Positions 11,003 to 22,533 of a DNA stretch of 64,000 nt are shown here, piece by piece (positions within the stretch are counted from its first letter, which is position 1; each line of letters opens with the position of its first letter). The translations under genes and the position numbers were made by a program. This stretch comes from Cenococcum geophilum 1.58 (Eukaryota > Ascomycota > Dothideomycetes > Gloniales > Gloniaceae). Where the stretch lies: NCBI GenBank assembly GCA_001692895.1, contig KV748212.1:1300428-1364427 (forward strand). The letters run 5' to 3'. The notes under the pieces are model-generated. The model saw nothing but the letters and a program-made list of their open reading frames with translations. It ran no database searches and was not told where the DNA came from.

Positions 11003-13436
11003 TCAGGAGCTGTTGCCATACGCCTTGTCAACTTCCTTGGTATATTTGTTCAATATGGCCTTGCGGTTGATTTTGGTGGCTGCAGTGGTAAAACCCTTTA
11101 TATTGTTAGCTGGGAAATTAATCAATCTGCGAGGACGAATACTTACGTTTTGGGGAGTCCACTCCTCATCTGCTAGGACGACACCTTCGATGATCTCAAA
11201 GGGGGCAAGGCCACCTTTCCTTCCGGCGTCTTGCAACTGCTTTAGGACTGCACTATTGAGCTTATCATTATGCGTGAGCTCCTCAAGATGATCGCCCTTG
11301 ACGCCGTTCTCCTCAGCTATTTTCTTTAAGGCAGGTTCTGCAGGAACGATGATCGCAATCGGTCTCGATTTATCCGGGGCGGCATAGACGCAAATATTTG
11401 CAACGACAGTAACGGAACGATAGATCGACTCGAGCTATAGTTGTGAGCAAATCAGTCTCCTGTAGACAGACATTTCAGCGGAGAACTTACCTTCTCGAGC
11501 GCAATATATTCACCGTTCAGAGTCTTCACCAAATTCTTCTTCCGATCAATGATTCGGATTTGGCCCTTCGCATCGAACTCTCCGATGTCTCCAGTTTTGA
11601 ACCAACCGTCTTCTGTAAAGGAATCTTTATTCTCTTGTTCCAAGTCAAGATAACCTTCAGTAACGCCATCTCCTCGTATCCAAATCTCTCCTTGAGGGGG
11701 TTTGTTTGTAGAAAAATAACCCGCGTCTGCGAAGTCAACTAATTTCATCTCAATGGAACCCGGAATTTCGCCAAGAGCATCATTTGTCCAAGCCAGGGGA
11801 TCCATGAGAGCTCCCATTCTGTCATTATATTAGCAAAATCGTATACTTTCTACCCCAAAACCTTAACTTACGCGCTTGTTTCCGTTAAGCCATAACCACT
11901 AATCATAGGCGTGATCGCAAGAGAGATGAAGCGTTGCGTTTCTTTCGAAATAGGCCCACCACCGTTCATGCAGATACGTAGTTTACCCCCAGTTGCATCC
12001 TTGACTTTCTTGAAGACCATGGCATCCAGTATTCCACTACCAGGTAGCCCAGAGGATAGAAGAAAGCCTTTAGCGGCCAATGCACCCCAGAAGAGATTCC
12101 TCACAAGTGCGCTACCCGAATTGACCTTTGCCACTATGCCCTTCTTCACAGTCTCCCATACTTGCGGCACACCTACGAGGATCGTAGGTTTCAGTTCGCG
12201 AATATCTCCTTTACATTTTCGAACGGAAGTGTCTGAGAGTGTCCTGATTGTTCCATAACCCATAGTTCCTCCCCAATAGAGACATGCGTTTTCAAAAACG
12301 AATTCAAGGATATGGGCGAGCGGAAGATAAGTAAGTAAAGAATCCCCCGGTCCTAGATACGGCCCAACGATGACGTCTACACCGGCGACTGCTCAAGAAT
12401 TAGCGAAAGCGTCTAGGAGAAAAATGGGCACATAGGGATGGTAAATAACTGCGGAAATTGCTTACTGGCAGCAACCACATTCCTGTGTTTGAGAAGCACT
12501 CCTTTGGGAGTCCCGGTTGATCCTGATGTATACATGATACAGGCAAGATCTTCGGGCGTTGGTGGGACGGGATCAACAGGGTTGTCTTCGCCTGACTTGA
12601 CCAATTCATCGAAGCTGAGAAGGATCAATTCTGGGTGTGCAGCTTTGAGCGTGTCAATATCCTTCTGTTTGGCCTCGTTCGTGGTGCTATAAATGACATA
12701 TTTGATATCCTTGGCTTCTTGCAATGGCTTAACGAGCTTGGGGAGAAGGGTAGGATCTAGGAAGATGGCTTTGGCATGAGTTTGGAGCATGGAGTGCTTC
12801 AGACCGTCTTCTCCTAGCGTATCGTAAGCAGTCACTATAGCCATAGACTGTGATAGGGCGCCTGTAGATGTTTAGGTCAGTGGCAAGGATTAACAATAGG
12901 GCGCGCAGGTAATTACCATGTGCAATTGCGAGCCACTGTGAACTACAGCCTCATTAGTTAGGGATGATTGTACTGGTGTAGTTCTAGACTCACCTTGTTG
13001 CCGCGAATATGTGAACCCGGTCAGTGGCACCCATTCCAAGTTTCTTGAAGCCAGCTCCAAGAGAGAGAGCCTGCTTCTCAAATTCTACAAAGCTCATATA
13101 TTCGTAATCGCTGAGCTCGAAATAAGTCCATTTTTTGTCCACCTCCTGCTGCTGGCCATCCACCATCTTCTTGATTTTCTTCGTCTCTTCATGCGTATTA
13201 AGGATCTTGCGCATACCCAAGGCTTTGGCATTGCCAAACTTAGCCGACGAATACTTTAAGATGTCGTAGAGAGTAGCAACATCCTCCTGCGGTCGAAGCT
13301 TGAGAGCGTCCTTGGTCTTTGCATTTCGGCGGGGTATCGTCTCTCCATCGACTTTCTCAAACCCTGGAGCCTCCACTGTCACAGGCCCGCTTTTAGAGCT
13401 CCGAGCTTGCGGATAGAGTGTCTTGTAGTCCGGCAT
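11003..13436 (-). CDS. FAA1: long-chain fatty acyl-CoA synthetase (FAA1/FAA4 type)
   Basis: The enzyme activates long-chain fatty acids to acyl-CoA at the expense of ATP, at the ER, peroxisome or lipid droplet. The first exon (13436 to about 12,991) encodes MPDYKTLYPQAR... and HIFAAT. A small second exon reads QWLAIAHG. The third carries the AMP-binding motif IMYTSGSTGTPKG. The next spans GGGPISKETQRFISLAI and SGYGLTET. Another holds the fatty-acyl-CoA synthetase signature (DGWFKTGDIGEFDAKGQIRI and KNLVKTLNGEYIALEK). A final intron (GTAAGT...AAAG, about 11,090-11,150) joins EEWTPQN to GFTTAATKINRKAILNKYTK. All core adenylation motifs are intact and the length, about 690 residues, is usual. 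At least five introns are present. FAA1 and FAA4 types cannot be separated without a tree. Confidence 0.93.
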
Positions 13437-14270
13437 GGCGAAAGTCGGTGACGACGCCGAAGGTGCGTCTAGCGATGAGATGTAGGGTCAGAGAGGTCGG
13501 AGGTGCAGATTCACAGGTATAGAGGGCGCGATGGAGTCAGGTGTACCCAGATTACTCAACACTCGGGCTGTTGGGATACGGGGCGCAGTGACAGGCAGAA
13601 ATGAGAAGGAAAGGGAGCAGCTGGTCTTACAAGAGGGTTGTGAGGCCCTGGAAATGCAGGCGGTCACGCTTGGTCTGGGCTGGGCAAGCTCAGGCGCAGA
13701 CGAGAGGGAAGAAGGTGATTGAAGCTTTGATGGCCCTCTGGCTGGTGCTGTGACGACGCAAATGATGACGAAATAAGCTAGCTCTGCTTAGCCGGGACGG
13801 CAGATCGATCACCACTACCATTGGACTAGTTACCACCGTCCGTGGGCACTCGCTCGCGCCTCACGATGCCTGAGAGGACCTGCAAGTCTGCGAGCTTACT
13901 CCGCGCCCTGCTGAGGCCGCATGAAGCCGGGCTAGCTGCCAGCCGCGAGTATCCCTTGCACCGTTAAAATCGCGTGTAGAGTTATGGCCCAAGCTCAACC
14001 AATTAAACCTACTTATTTCTAGGCGGTCAGCAATTCTGCCGCAACACCAATTGGTAGTGGAGGTTTGATATTCTTGATGTCGTGCACGGGCCGCATCTGC
14101 ACGGGCACGACGGTGCAAGGGATAGGTACCTACCTACCTAGTCGCGTAGTCTCTTCTCTCGGCGCTTCTTCTGTCTGCCTGGGCAGTCCTCTGAAAACCT
14201 TTCACGCCGCCAATCGCTGGCCTTATGCTCCACCAGCCCACTGGCAGGAACAGGCACTCAAGACTCGGCC
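13437..14270. promoter_or_regulatory. divergent promoter region between acyl-CoA synthetase and RKM5
   Basis: The two genes are transcribed away from each other and share about 830 bases. The short frames within are not protein-like. Near the RKM5 start there is a small run of TACC repeats (GGTACCTACCTACCTAG at about 14,124-14,140). No tRNA or other RNA gene was recognised. Confidence 0.5.
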
Positions 14271-15314
14271 ATGGATGAATTATTGTTGGGCGCTCTGGGC
14301 GAGCAGGTGGCAGATCCCGAAGAAGGTGATGACACGTTTAATCAGCGTCTCTACGAGTAGCGCCCGCAATTAACGGCCCTTTGAGCAATCCAGAAGCTTT
14401 CATTGTATTTTCGCAATCTATTCCTTCGCAATCGCTAGGCTTCGTTGACGCCAATAAACCTTTGCTGGACATTGCCGTTGGGGGCAGGGATTTCTCCATT
14501 CATCAGTCTCCAACCCTCCTGTCCTCGAATCGCAAAGAAGGTACCACAGGCGCAGGTCCGTATTATTACTAACTCACTGCGCTGGAATCCCCTGTGTTCG
14601 CTGACCATTGGTCCAGTCGTCTGGAAAGTTACTCCTCTGTTTGCTGAATGGATCGCTTCGCACAACGTGCTTGCGCAACATGGCATTCTGGCACAGGATT
14701 CGATCGTCTTAGAGCTCGGATGCGGTGTGTCAGGCATTGTCGCCCTCGCGCTGGCTCCACATATCAAGAAATACGTCGCTACCGATCAGGACTATGTGCT
14801 CAAACTACTAAAGCAGAACGTAGCTAATAACTTGCTCAAGAACCCCCGGTCAACTTCGCGCAGGATAAAACAAACAAACTCCAAGCATGAAAGACCTTCC
14901 ACTTCTCGTTCTAATGAAAATACTTCAAACATCGAATTTCTCGTGCTGGACTGGGAACTCGATTCCGTCTCCACATTACCAAGTTTTCTTGGGCAAAACC
15001 AAGGCAACAGCTCAGAAAGCCATCTTTACGGGGTGGATGTGCTTGTTGCATGCGATTGCATCTACAATGATGCCCTCATCGAACCCTTCGTAACTACCTG
15101 TGCTCAAATTTGTGGGCTGCGCACGACTAACGGCAAACACAAGCCAACCGTTTGCATTGCAGCTCAACAGCTCAGGTCCGCCGAGGTTTTTGAGTCGTGG
15201 CTCATAGCTTTTCACCGTTACTTCCACGTTTGGAGAGTTCCAGATGAGTTACTGACCGATCCACTGAAAGAAAATTCTGGTTTTGTTGTTTACATTGGAT
15301 TCTTGCGCTCATGA
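14271..15314 (+). CDS. RKM5: ribosomal lysine N-methyltransferase 5 (Methyltransf_16 family)
   Basis: This seven-beta-strand methyltransferase family methylates a lysine of a large-subunit ribosomal protein in yeast. I build three exons: 14271-14325, 14394-14555 and 14617-15314, giving 304 residues. Exon 1 reads MDELLLGALGEQVADPEE. Exon 2 reads SLGFVDANKPLLDIAVGGRD and HQSPTLLSSNRKEGTTGA. Exon 3 has WKVTPLFAEWI, motif I VLELGCGVSGIVAL, YVATDQDYVLKLLKQN, the family hallmark VLVACDCIYNDALIEPFV and the tail VWRVPDELL. The intron at 14556 uses GTCCGT with an ACTAAC branch site. The first intron donor (GTGATG) was chosen because it keeps the frame and aligns with the family; a donor 16 nt downstream (GTCTCT) would also keep the frame. 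The gene looks functional and is probably cytosolic. Confidence 0.88.
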
Positions 15315-15345
15315 GGACGTAAATTAAACAATGGTGTTTCGGGCC

Positions 15346-17100
15346 CTAACATCTAGATACAGTTTGGCGTTTTGGACACCTACGACGTGAGATAGTAATC
15401 CAAGGGAAACCCAAGTGCTTCACACTGCTTAGTTCTCGGAATCCTACATCTGGGCTCATTGGAGCCTGCAGCTGCCTCAATACTAACTCATCCTTACGGA
15501 CACTCTCCCATCTCCCTGACCGCAAGAGCATACTCGTGGTATTTACATAGCCGCGCACGGCAAGAAAATAATCGTCCGGGTTCGGGTTATGTGATCGTGC
15601 AAACGCTGTCCAACTATCGAGTGTGAATTGACTGAAGGGAATGTCAAGATCATCGCAGCTCAGAAGACCATGCCGATAGAGAGTACCGAAGACAAAGAAC
15701 AATTCGCCAGAATGGCACCTGTGCCTCAATCAGCACTGCGATTGAATTGGAAGACAAAAGGAAAAGTCTTACTTAAAGTATTCCAAGGATGGGTCACCAT
15801 ATGGATGGGAGGATGTTTTCGGAGCATCGCACATCTGAGCTCATGATTAATATGTATAAGACTCCAACACATCAAGTACTATTTCAGAAGAGAGGAATGA
15901 TGGATATCAGATCCACACTTACAGGTGCATTCGGATCCCAGTCATACATTTGATAACTTCTGTTGAATTCATAGAAGTATAATTCCGCGAACACAGCATT
16001 TGTCACTGCCGCATATGCCGTAGCTTGGTCGAGGTAACGGAACCCGAAGTCTGTAGCAACCCTCGAAGTCACGTTGTAGGCGTTTAGGATTCCATTGGGT
16101 CCCTGCGGAACCTGGAAATCCCCGGAGCTCATGACAAAGGTGGCATTGAAAGACTGGGCATTCAGCGTCTGGGAAACGTTGGTTGTTATGGGTAGCCAGT
16201 GAATGGGGCCCATCATCCTATCAAGACGGGGACCTTTGCCACTGGCCCTAGGTGGTCTAGCTCCAGTTCCTTGGAAACCGATTTGCGTGCCATCCACGAC
16301 GATATATCTTATAGATCTGTTAGTCTATCATTTTCCATAGCCCTGCGTAATAACATACCAAGCAACAGTGCTAAGTGAGGTTAAATTATAAGGATCATAG
16401 GTTCTCAAACAATCTAGTTGTGTTGTAGGGTCTAGGCAACTAGTAGCATTGAGGATCGGTTTCGCAGCGACAGAAACCTCTTCCGGTATCGTGTAATACA
16501 ATGAGTAAGCGGTTGCATAATTGGACCCAGCCAGATGACTCACTGGTATTGCTGCAGCATACTTCCCAATTGCCCTCGGGGACGCTAAAATGGCACGAAC
16601 AGACGCTGCACCAGCAGACCGTCCGAATATCGTAATATGGTTTGGGTCGCCACCGAAGCCAGCAATATGTGCGCGGATCCAATCAAGGACTGTGATAATA
16701 TTGCCTAATCCGTAGGGTACTTGAGCGGTAGTTGATGGCGACCATCACAACATCTCCTCTGGATCCCATGTTACTATCTTCAAAAGTTGGATCCGCTCCT
16801 GTGCCGCCAGTGAAGGCACCTCCGTGGATCCAGAACATCATGGCTTTCGGCTTAGTTTGAGGAGCACGACCGTTGAGCAGGAGATAAGGTGTCTAAATAT
16901 TAAGGAAAAGGCAATCTTCACTACAGTCCGATCCCGAGCAACCAGTTTGCACGCATTTTGGCCCAAATGATAGCGCTGAAACACTGCCGGATCCTTCATA
17001 CAAGCTAGAATATGTGAACCGCTTTAGCTAGGCGGCGTAGCGAATGCCTTCAAAACAGAATGTGATCTTATCACGGTACCTGCAAACTGTCAGCTCAAAA
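15346..17100 (-). pseudogene. decayed type-B carboxylesterase/lipase (cholinesterase-like)
   Basis: Family landmarks remain. An oxyanion-hole segment reads AMMFWIHGGAFTGGTG at about 16,820-16,870. A nucleophile elbow reads GDPNHITIFGRSAGA at about 16,600-16,650, with the Ser in GRSAG. Further segments lie at 15,884-16,297 and 15,400-15,730. The frame is broken. TAG interrupts the stretch after EDCLFLNI near 16,893. A second stop lies near 17,030. Between VMVAINYR and YGLGNIITVLDW, about 16,700-16,725, the frame changes and about 20-25 residues normal for the family are missing. Near 15,410-15,440 the expected ending GFPLDYY is in a different frame from the upstream sequence. I infer an inactive gene copy. 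The N-terminal exon and signal peptide could not be located. Confidence 0.75.
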
Positions 17101-18674
17101 TACCGGCCATGCAACAACCATAGACTGCTCTGAGAACTCATGGTTCACCTTGTAATCCGTTGTTTGCCGGTGCTCACTGTTGCCTGCCACTTTTCTGAAG
17201 AGTCTGGATTACTTGGAAAATACAGCGGAGCAGACTGCGTACACAAGACTTGTAAATGGGGAAGCGGTCCACGCTTTGGATTTCCCCACTGGGAGTGAAA
17301 GCGTGACAGCTATAGGGCGAGCTACTCCCTATCTAAATGTGGGCCTTACTGAATCGCATACAAAGTATAGTAGAAATTGAAGTCCATCTTTATTACCAGT
17401 GGTGGATTCTGTAGTCCACGGTTTCTCGCCAATGGCTGCGCAGCTCAATTGTGCCTTTCTCTGATTTTGGGGTGTGCTGAGCACGATGAAGTTCCCTACA
17501 ACGGGTTATTGATATCCACAGACCGAGGGTTTCCTTCCAATTGAACATTAAATACCGTAAAGATCATTATGCAATAGGATCGTTAGTCAGATCCATTTGG
17601 GTGAGGGCTAGGTACCGCTTCAACAAATGGAGCAAGAAGTTATACATTAATTCATTCTCTCTTGCTCTGGAAAGCTCCTGGCGCCCGGGACAACCTTAGA
17701 GTATTGCTAGCAGGTGGGAAGGACTTAAACCGGAAGCGAAATGCCATCAATCAACTAGAAAGGTCATAACCAGGTAATTGGTGGGGTAAAATTTGGGCAA
17801 ACGGTGATCTGTGAACGTTCTTTGGTCGCAGGTATCGTCGTACATACTGGGCACGACGAGCGGGGCGGATCCAATGATGAACCGTAGCGAATTACGATAA
17901 TATACAATATTCATCTGCCTTCTACCCAAGAAATCACCAAAAAAAATTTGCCCGAGAAATGTAAGGAAAAACCAGCGGCTCCTGTCCCCACTCTTGACTG
18001 ACCTTCGAGAAGCAGAGCCGCTCGGCGACTGAAACGTGCACTTGAATAAAGGCCAGGCCTTCGCTCCGGGGCACACTCTTTATGCACTACCCGCACTACA
18101 TAATCCTGCATGGGCTCTCGATTCATTTGGAATGCAAAACATGCTACGTACTCCGGTCTTCTCGGCCAGCAACAGCTCCACACTGAATGCCGGAGAGGCC
18201 CTTTCCAAGCTGCCTGGCCGACCTCGCCTGCCGACCTCGCCTGCCGGCCTCATGTGCTGCGCCTCGTTCGCTCTGAGCAGCAGCCTCTCAGCAATCAGGA
18301 GAGCTCCGGCTACGATGGATCGAGGATTAGTGTCTGTGCAGGGCTCGGCTAATAGACCAATCACAAGGCACGGCAGCACCCAGCCCCTCGATTTGCCATG
18401 ACCTCAGTAGTCCCACCTTGTAGCGTTGCATCCTCTTTAATCCACGACTCCATCATCGCTGCACACACTTCCCTTCCCACTTCCAGCGATAATGATCTCA
18501 CTGCCAGACTTCGGCTTGGAGCGCGGCAGCGCCTGCTCACGCACGCTCACCCGCGCCTATTTTTCTCTCACTAACATGAACCCCCGCGTCACTACGTCTG
18601 TGTCTGTGTCTGTGTCTGCTCACAGCCCGGTGCGCCCGGCTGCCGATGACTGCCTCGACCCCCCTGCAGTCCTA

Positions 18675-18737
18675 TGCTAACCTGCATCCGGCCTAGACCG
18701 GTGCTAACCCATATCCGGCCTAGACTAATGCTAACCA
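18675..18737. repeat. 27-bp tandem repeat, about 2.3 copies
   Basis: Units start at 18675, 18702 and 18729. Each begins TGCTAACC and contains ATCCGGCCTAGAC, with a few differences between copies. It lies in the presumed SET3 leader/promoter. Confidence 0.8.
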
Positions 18738-19248
18738 GTTCTCGCTCCTCTTGGAGAGAGAGTCTGCGCTGAGACTCCCTCTCCTCGTCCTGCACCTACT
18801 CACTCTCACAGATCAATCGCCTCTTCCTCGACACCGCCTCGCGCCTTCCACGGTCGCATCTACATCGCATCGTCCTGTTCACTTCTTGCCGTCAACCCCG
18901 CCTCGCCCTCTTTGTAACTGCCCTTGTTCGTTTGCGGCAAGCTGAAAGGCCCACCCAAGTGCCACTCTTCTCTTTGCCTTCCAAACACTCCCTGCCTCGA
19001 TCGCGCCTTGGACCACCTTGACACCGCTTCACGTCTGGAACGACTTGTAATGATAACCTTTCGATCCGATTCACCTGCTGAATCTCTTCTGCCCTTATCG
19101 ACGCCTTCTTCCTCCTCTGCCGATCGTCGTACCTCTCGCCAGACTCACTGTCTTGGACACATCCGTCGCACAAAGCCTTTCGTCTCTCGCGCCATCGAAT
19201 AATTCGTTCGTTTAGGCATCCGGACGCGGCAGCTGTCAATATTGATAG

Positions 19249-19344
19249 CTAGGCCTTTGCTGTACATGCTGTTTCATCATTCAATTGATTTGACCGCGTA
19301 CATCGTTCGTTATATGAGCCGGCCTAGGCCTTTGCTGTACATGC
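19249..19344. repeat. 60-bp duplicate of a distant coding end, inside a 21-bp direct repeat
   Basis: Bases 19264-19323 are identical over 60 of 60 positions to 23060-23119, which is the last coding exon and stop region of the cupredoxin-like gene. On both sides of the insert lies the same 21-bp sequence (19249-19269 and 19324-19344). The left 21-mer ends in ACATGC, which is also the first six bases of the copied segment. I infer a templated insertion during break repair. Confidence 0.85.
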
Positions 19345-19434
19345 GACGGCCGTCATGCGATCCAAACCAAGAAAAGTCTGAGCTGCGACAAATCATCAAC
19401 ACTTTACTCTTGTCACATTTCTGTTGAGCGTATT

Positions 19435-22400
19435 ATGACAGACATCTCGTCGTTCAAGACGCATGCTGATCCTCAGCTGAGCTCTGTCGCCCCGTTTGGT
19501 GGTCCCTCGCCATTCACCTTCTCCAACGGCTCACCTGCTTTAGACGGCACCATCGACGAGGAAGAGTCATCAACCATCAAGTGCATCTGTGGCTTCCCTG
19601 ACGACGACGGGAACACTGTTCTGTGTGAGACGTGTGATACCTGGCAGCACATTGTCTGCTATTACGAGTCACCAGAGCATGTACCAGACGTTCACGAATG
19701 CGCAGACTGCTCTCCTCGACCGGTCGATGCGAAACGAGCCGCTGAGCAACAAAGACAACTTCGGGAACTGCATAATATTGGCGAACGGAAGGTGAAGCCA
19801 AAGACTGCCACAAAAGGTCACAAGAAAAAGGTTAAGGATGCTCCGGGAGCAGTCCAGACGAATGGATGGGGCGTCCATGCGAACAACGACATCCATTATG
19901 GCACAGACAGAAAGAGTGGAAGCCCAAGGGATCAACCTCCACCAGCGAAACGGCCAAAAACTAGTCATAGAACCTCGGGTTCGGTCAACGTCATCAGCCA
20001 GACACCTACCGTACTACCGAGTTCTCGCAAACGAGCTGGATCGGCCATGTACAACGGACAAAGCCCCGTCAAGTCTCCTACTACTCCTGGACCTAACGGC
20101 TATACAGAAGAATTCTCTCCTGAGTTTATTCAGCTCTATCGCCAGCCGGAACCGGCCTTGATCGACTCGAATTCCTACACTGACATTGGGGTGGCCAATG
20201 AGATTTCTATGTGGCTTGATGACCCTGACGCTCTTGCTAATGCAACAAATGGAATGGAGCCGGCCCAGATCTTCCAACGCGTAGAAAATTCTATCGCAGA
20301 CTTAGAGTCTATGGCACCAGCAATCACCAAACAGGCCACGGAGGACACTGGCGTGCTGGCCCATGGCTCTCATCCCCTTTGGCATTATCTCACCGTCGAA
20401 ACCATGGTTCCTCGGAATGGTTACATTGGTGAATTAAAAGGACTTATTGGCCGTAAAGCGGATTATTTCCAAAATCCCCTCAATCGGTGGGACCTCCTGC
20501 AGCATCCGGAGCCTTTTGTCTTCTTTCCTCCCCACCTCCCTATTTACATCGATACTCGTCGCGAAGGTACTATATTGAGATATGCTAGAAGAAGCTGTAA
20601 GCCGAACATGATTATGAAGATTCTCACTCAAAGCCAGGAGGGAGGATGTCATTTTTGCTTTGTCGCGTCTGATGATATTAAGGCTGGCGATGAGCTGACC
20701 ATTGGTTGGGAGATCAGTCCTGAGATCCGTCAGTTATTATCCAATTCTGTTACAAATGGCGATATACGAAAGGAAGGATTTAAGAAGGTTGAACCTTTAC
20801 CACACTGGGTAGCCTGCGTCCTAGCTAATTTTGGTATATGCGCTTGCAACCATGGAGGAGGATGCCTTTTGGAACGCGCGCGCCGTCCGAACAACGGCCA
20901 TTCCGAGTCCTCGATTCAGTCTAAAGTTATCAAATCCAAAAAGTCCAAGAAGACTCAAATCTCCCCTCTAAGTACTGGTTACGCAACCAACAGCCGGGCG
21001 GGGAGCGAAGCATTCAATCGTGATGGTCAGGAAGAAGACCATATGGATAGCCGGTCAACGTCTGGCTCTTCCCGTAGTAAGCCAGGAAGTCGAGACATAA
21101 CACCCATGACACACTTCTCTGTTGGTGGACTGGATGTTAAAATGTCTGATCGCGAAAAACGGAAGTTGCAACAGCAAGAACGCCTTTTCGAACAACTCGA
21201 GTATGATGAGCAACATGGTCCTAAAAGGAGGAAACGAAATAGTGCCGGGTCAACGCTCAATACGCCCGGCATTGCGACTTCTGTAAGATCTTGCAACCAA
21301 CCTAATTTGAGGGCTGAAACTAATTATGCCACACAGAAACAGCTTGGTCATCCTGAGCCATCTCCTTCTATGATGTCTGCTGCCGTCTTCAAATTGCGAG
21401 GTTCTGAAGCCGTCATTTCGCGCAAAGTCATCAGCACCAACGGTCATCGTGCTATAGGAACTTCGGGAAGAACAAACTGCCATGTATCCAACCAATCCCC
21501 TAAGCCACACCCAGAGTATGTAGATCGATCTACACAAACTAAGCCTGATAACCACCCAGGCACATCATTAGCAATTAGACCAAAGCCTTTCAAACCACCC
21601 CTTTCATTTAAACGGAAGCTTCTCCTACAGGCACAAGAAGAAAGACTACAGCGAGAACAGAGGCGATCAGTCAAGACGGAAGTCCAATCCCCGGCTCTGC
21701 AAGACGTTGCTGAAAGCAAGCAATGGAATGCTTCGGAATCTGCATACAAGGATACATCCACAATGGTTACTTCTGAATGTCAGACTGATTCATCCGCTGC
21801 GCCAAGTCCTGATCGGCCTGCTCCTGAGGAGGACGTCGAAATGAAAGATGCTGATGATCCCGCTATCTCCACTTCTACCATTAGCTCTCCAAAGCCGGCA
21901 CGATCGCCTAGTGCTCCTCCAACGGAAAATGCATCTCAAACATCACATCCTCCAATCCAACCTCCGCCTCCACCATGGCCACCTTCATCAACATCTCCAA
22001 CCCTATTCACTCCCCAACCCCAACAAAGACCCGTCGGTCTTTTTGTTCAGCTTCCTCCAACACCAGATTTTTCTACTCAACTTCCTTCAACCCCTTCCGG
22101 CATGGGCACACCAGGGTCAGTTAACAGCACAATTACCGCCGGCTCAATGGCCCAATCACCGTCTGCGCTGATATCTAATCCTGCACTCTTCTCTCCTTCA
22201 GTGGCGAGTGCCGTGAATTCAGGGCCGGCACGCAAGAAGCTTAGCCTAAGTGACTATACGAGTAGAAGGGCGAAAAGGAACATCGAAGCTCAGTCGGTTA
22301 CTCAAATACAGTCAACATCTGCTACCAGCCCACACGCACACTTTATGCAAATGGCACAGGCTCAAGTTTCGTATTCTAATAATGCACACTCTTCAAACTC

Positions 22401-22533
22401 CCCCCCAGCAGCTTCTCCTTGCACAAACGCAGCGGATACACAAAGCATAGCACGGGAAACATCGCCAGCGCCTGCCCCTGCGACCGAAGAAGCGAAATCG
22501 CACCGTCCGCCGCTTTTTCCCGCTTCGGGCTGA
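19435..22533 (+). CDS. SET3: Set3-type PHD finger and SET domain chromatin protein
   Basis: The protein has 1032 residues in one exon. A PHD finger lies at about residues 48-92 (CICGFPDDDGNTVLCETCDTW, then WQHIVCYY and HECADC). It is the type that reads histone H3K4 methylation. The SET domain is at about residues 315-430 (HYLTVETMVPRNGYIGE, YIDTRREGTILRYARRSCKPN, GDELTIGWE). At the catalytic motif, where active enzymes have NHSCxPN, this protein has RRSCKPN. That matches the Set3/MLL5 class, which is thought to lack methyltransferase activity and to serve as scaffold of the Set3 histone deacetylase complex. A post-SET-like cysteine segment follows (FGICACNHGGGCLL). The rest is low-complexity, Pro/Ser-rich and probably disordered, with a basic coiled stretch near residue 725. 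The start was chosen because the PHD finger follows directly. Confidence 0.92.
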   Translation: MTDISSFKTHADPQLSSVAPFGGPSPFTFSNGSPALDGTIDEEESSTIKCICGFPDDDGNTVLCETCDTWQHIVCYYESPEHVPDVHECADCSPRPVDAKRAAEQQRQLRELHNIGERKVKPKTATKGHKKKVKDAPGAVQTNGWGVHANNDIHYGTDRKSGSPRDQPPPAKRPKTSHRTSGSVNVISQTPTVLPSSRKRAGSAMYNGQSPVKSPTTPGPNGYTEEFSPEFIQLYRQPEPALIDSNSYTDIGVANEISMWLDDPDALANATNGMEPAQIFQRVENSIADLESMAPAITKQATEDTGVLAHGSHPLWHYLTVETMVPRNGYIGELKGLIGRKADYFQNPLNRWDLLQHPEPFVFFPPHLPIYIDTRREGTILRYARRSCKPNMIMKILTQSQEGGCHFCFVASDDIKAGDELTIGWEISPEIRQLLSNSVTNGDIRKEGFKKVEPLPHWVACVLANFGICACNHGGGCLLERARRPNNGHSESSIQSKVIKSKKSKKTQISPLSTGYATNSRAGSEAFNRDGQEEDHMDSRSTSGSSRSKPGSRDITPMTHFSVGGLDVKMSDREKRKLQQQERLFEQLEYDEQHGPKRRKRNSAGSTLNTPGIATSVRSCNQPNLRAETNYATQKQLGHPEPSPSMMSAAVFKLRGSEAVISRKVISTNGHRAIGTSGRTNCHVSNQSPKPHPEYVDRSTQTKPDNHPGTSLAIRPKPFKPPLSFKRKLLLQAQEERLQREQRRSVKTEVQSPALQDVAESKQWNASESAYKDTSTMVTSECQTDSSAAPSPDRPAPEEDVEMKDADDPAISTSTISSPKPARSPSAPPTENASQTSHPPIQPPPPPWPPSSTSPTLFTPQPQQRPVGLFVQLPPTPDFSTQLPSTPSGMGTPGSVNSTITAGSMAQSPSALISNPALFSPSVASAVNSGPARKKLSLSDYTSRRAKRNIEAQSVTQIQSTSATSPHAHFMQMAQAQVSYSNNAHSSNSPPAASPCTNAADTQSIARETSPAPAPATEEAKSHRPPLFPASG

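Larger units (their letters stand above)
17101..19434. promoter_or_regulatory. long leader/promoter region of SET3 with several short repeats
   Basis: About 2.3 kb separates the esterase relic from the SET3 start. The distal half shows no gene. The proximal part (18,400-19,430) is pyrimidine-rich, as in promoters and 5' leaders of many filamentous ascomycete regulatory genes. It contains a TGTCTG microsatellite (18,596-18,619), a 27-bp tandem repeat and a duplicated 60-bp segment, listed separately. Several open frames read through this stretch but have the composition of untranslated CT-rich DNA. Confidence 0.5.

Noticed and set aside
18036-18401. overlapping 80-120-codon frames on both strands upstream of SET3
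   Set aside because: They are GC-rich, mutually overlapping and without domain, signal or intron support; more likely leader or promoter DNA.
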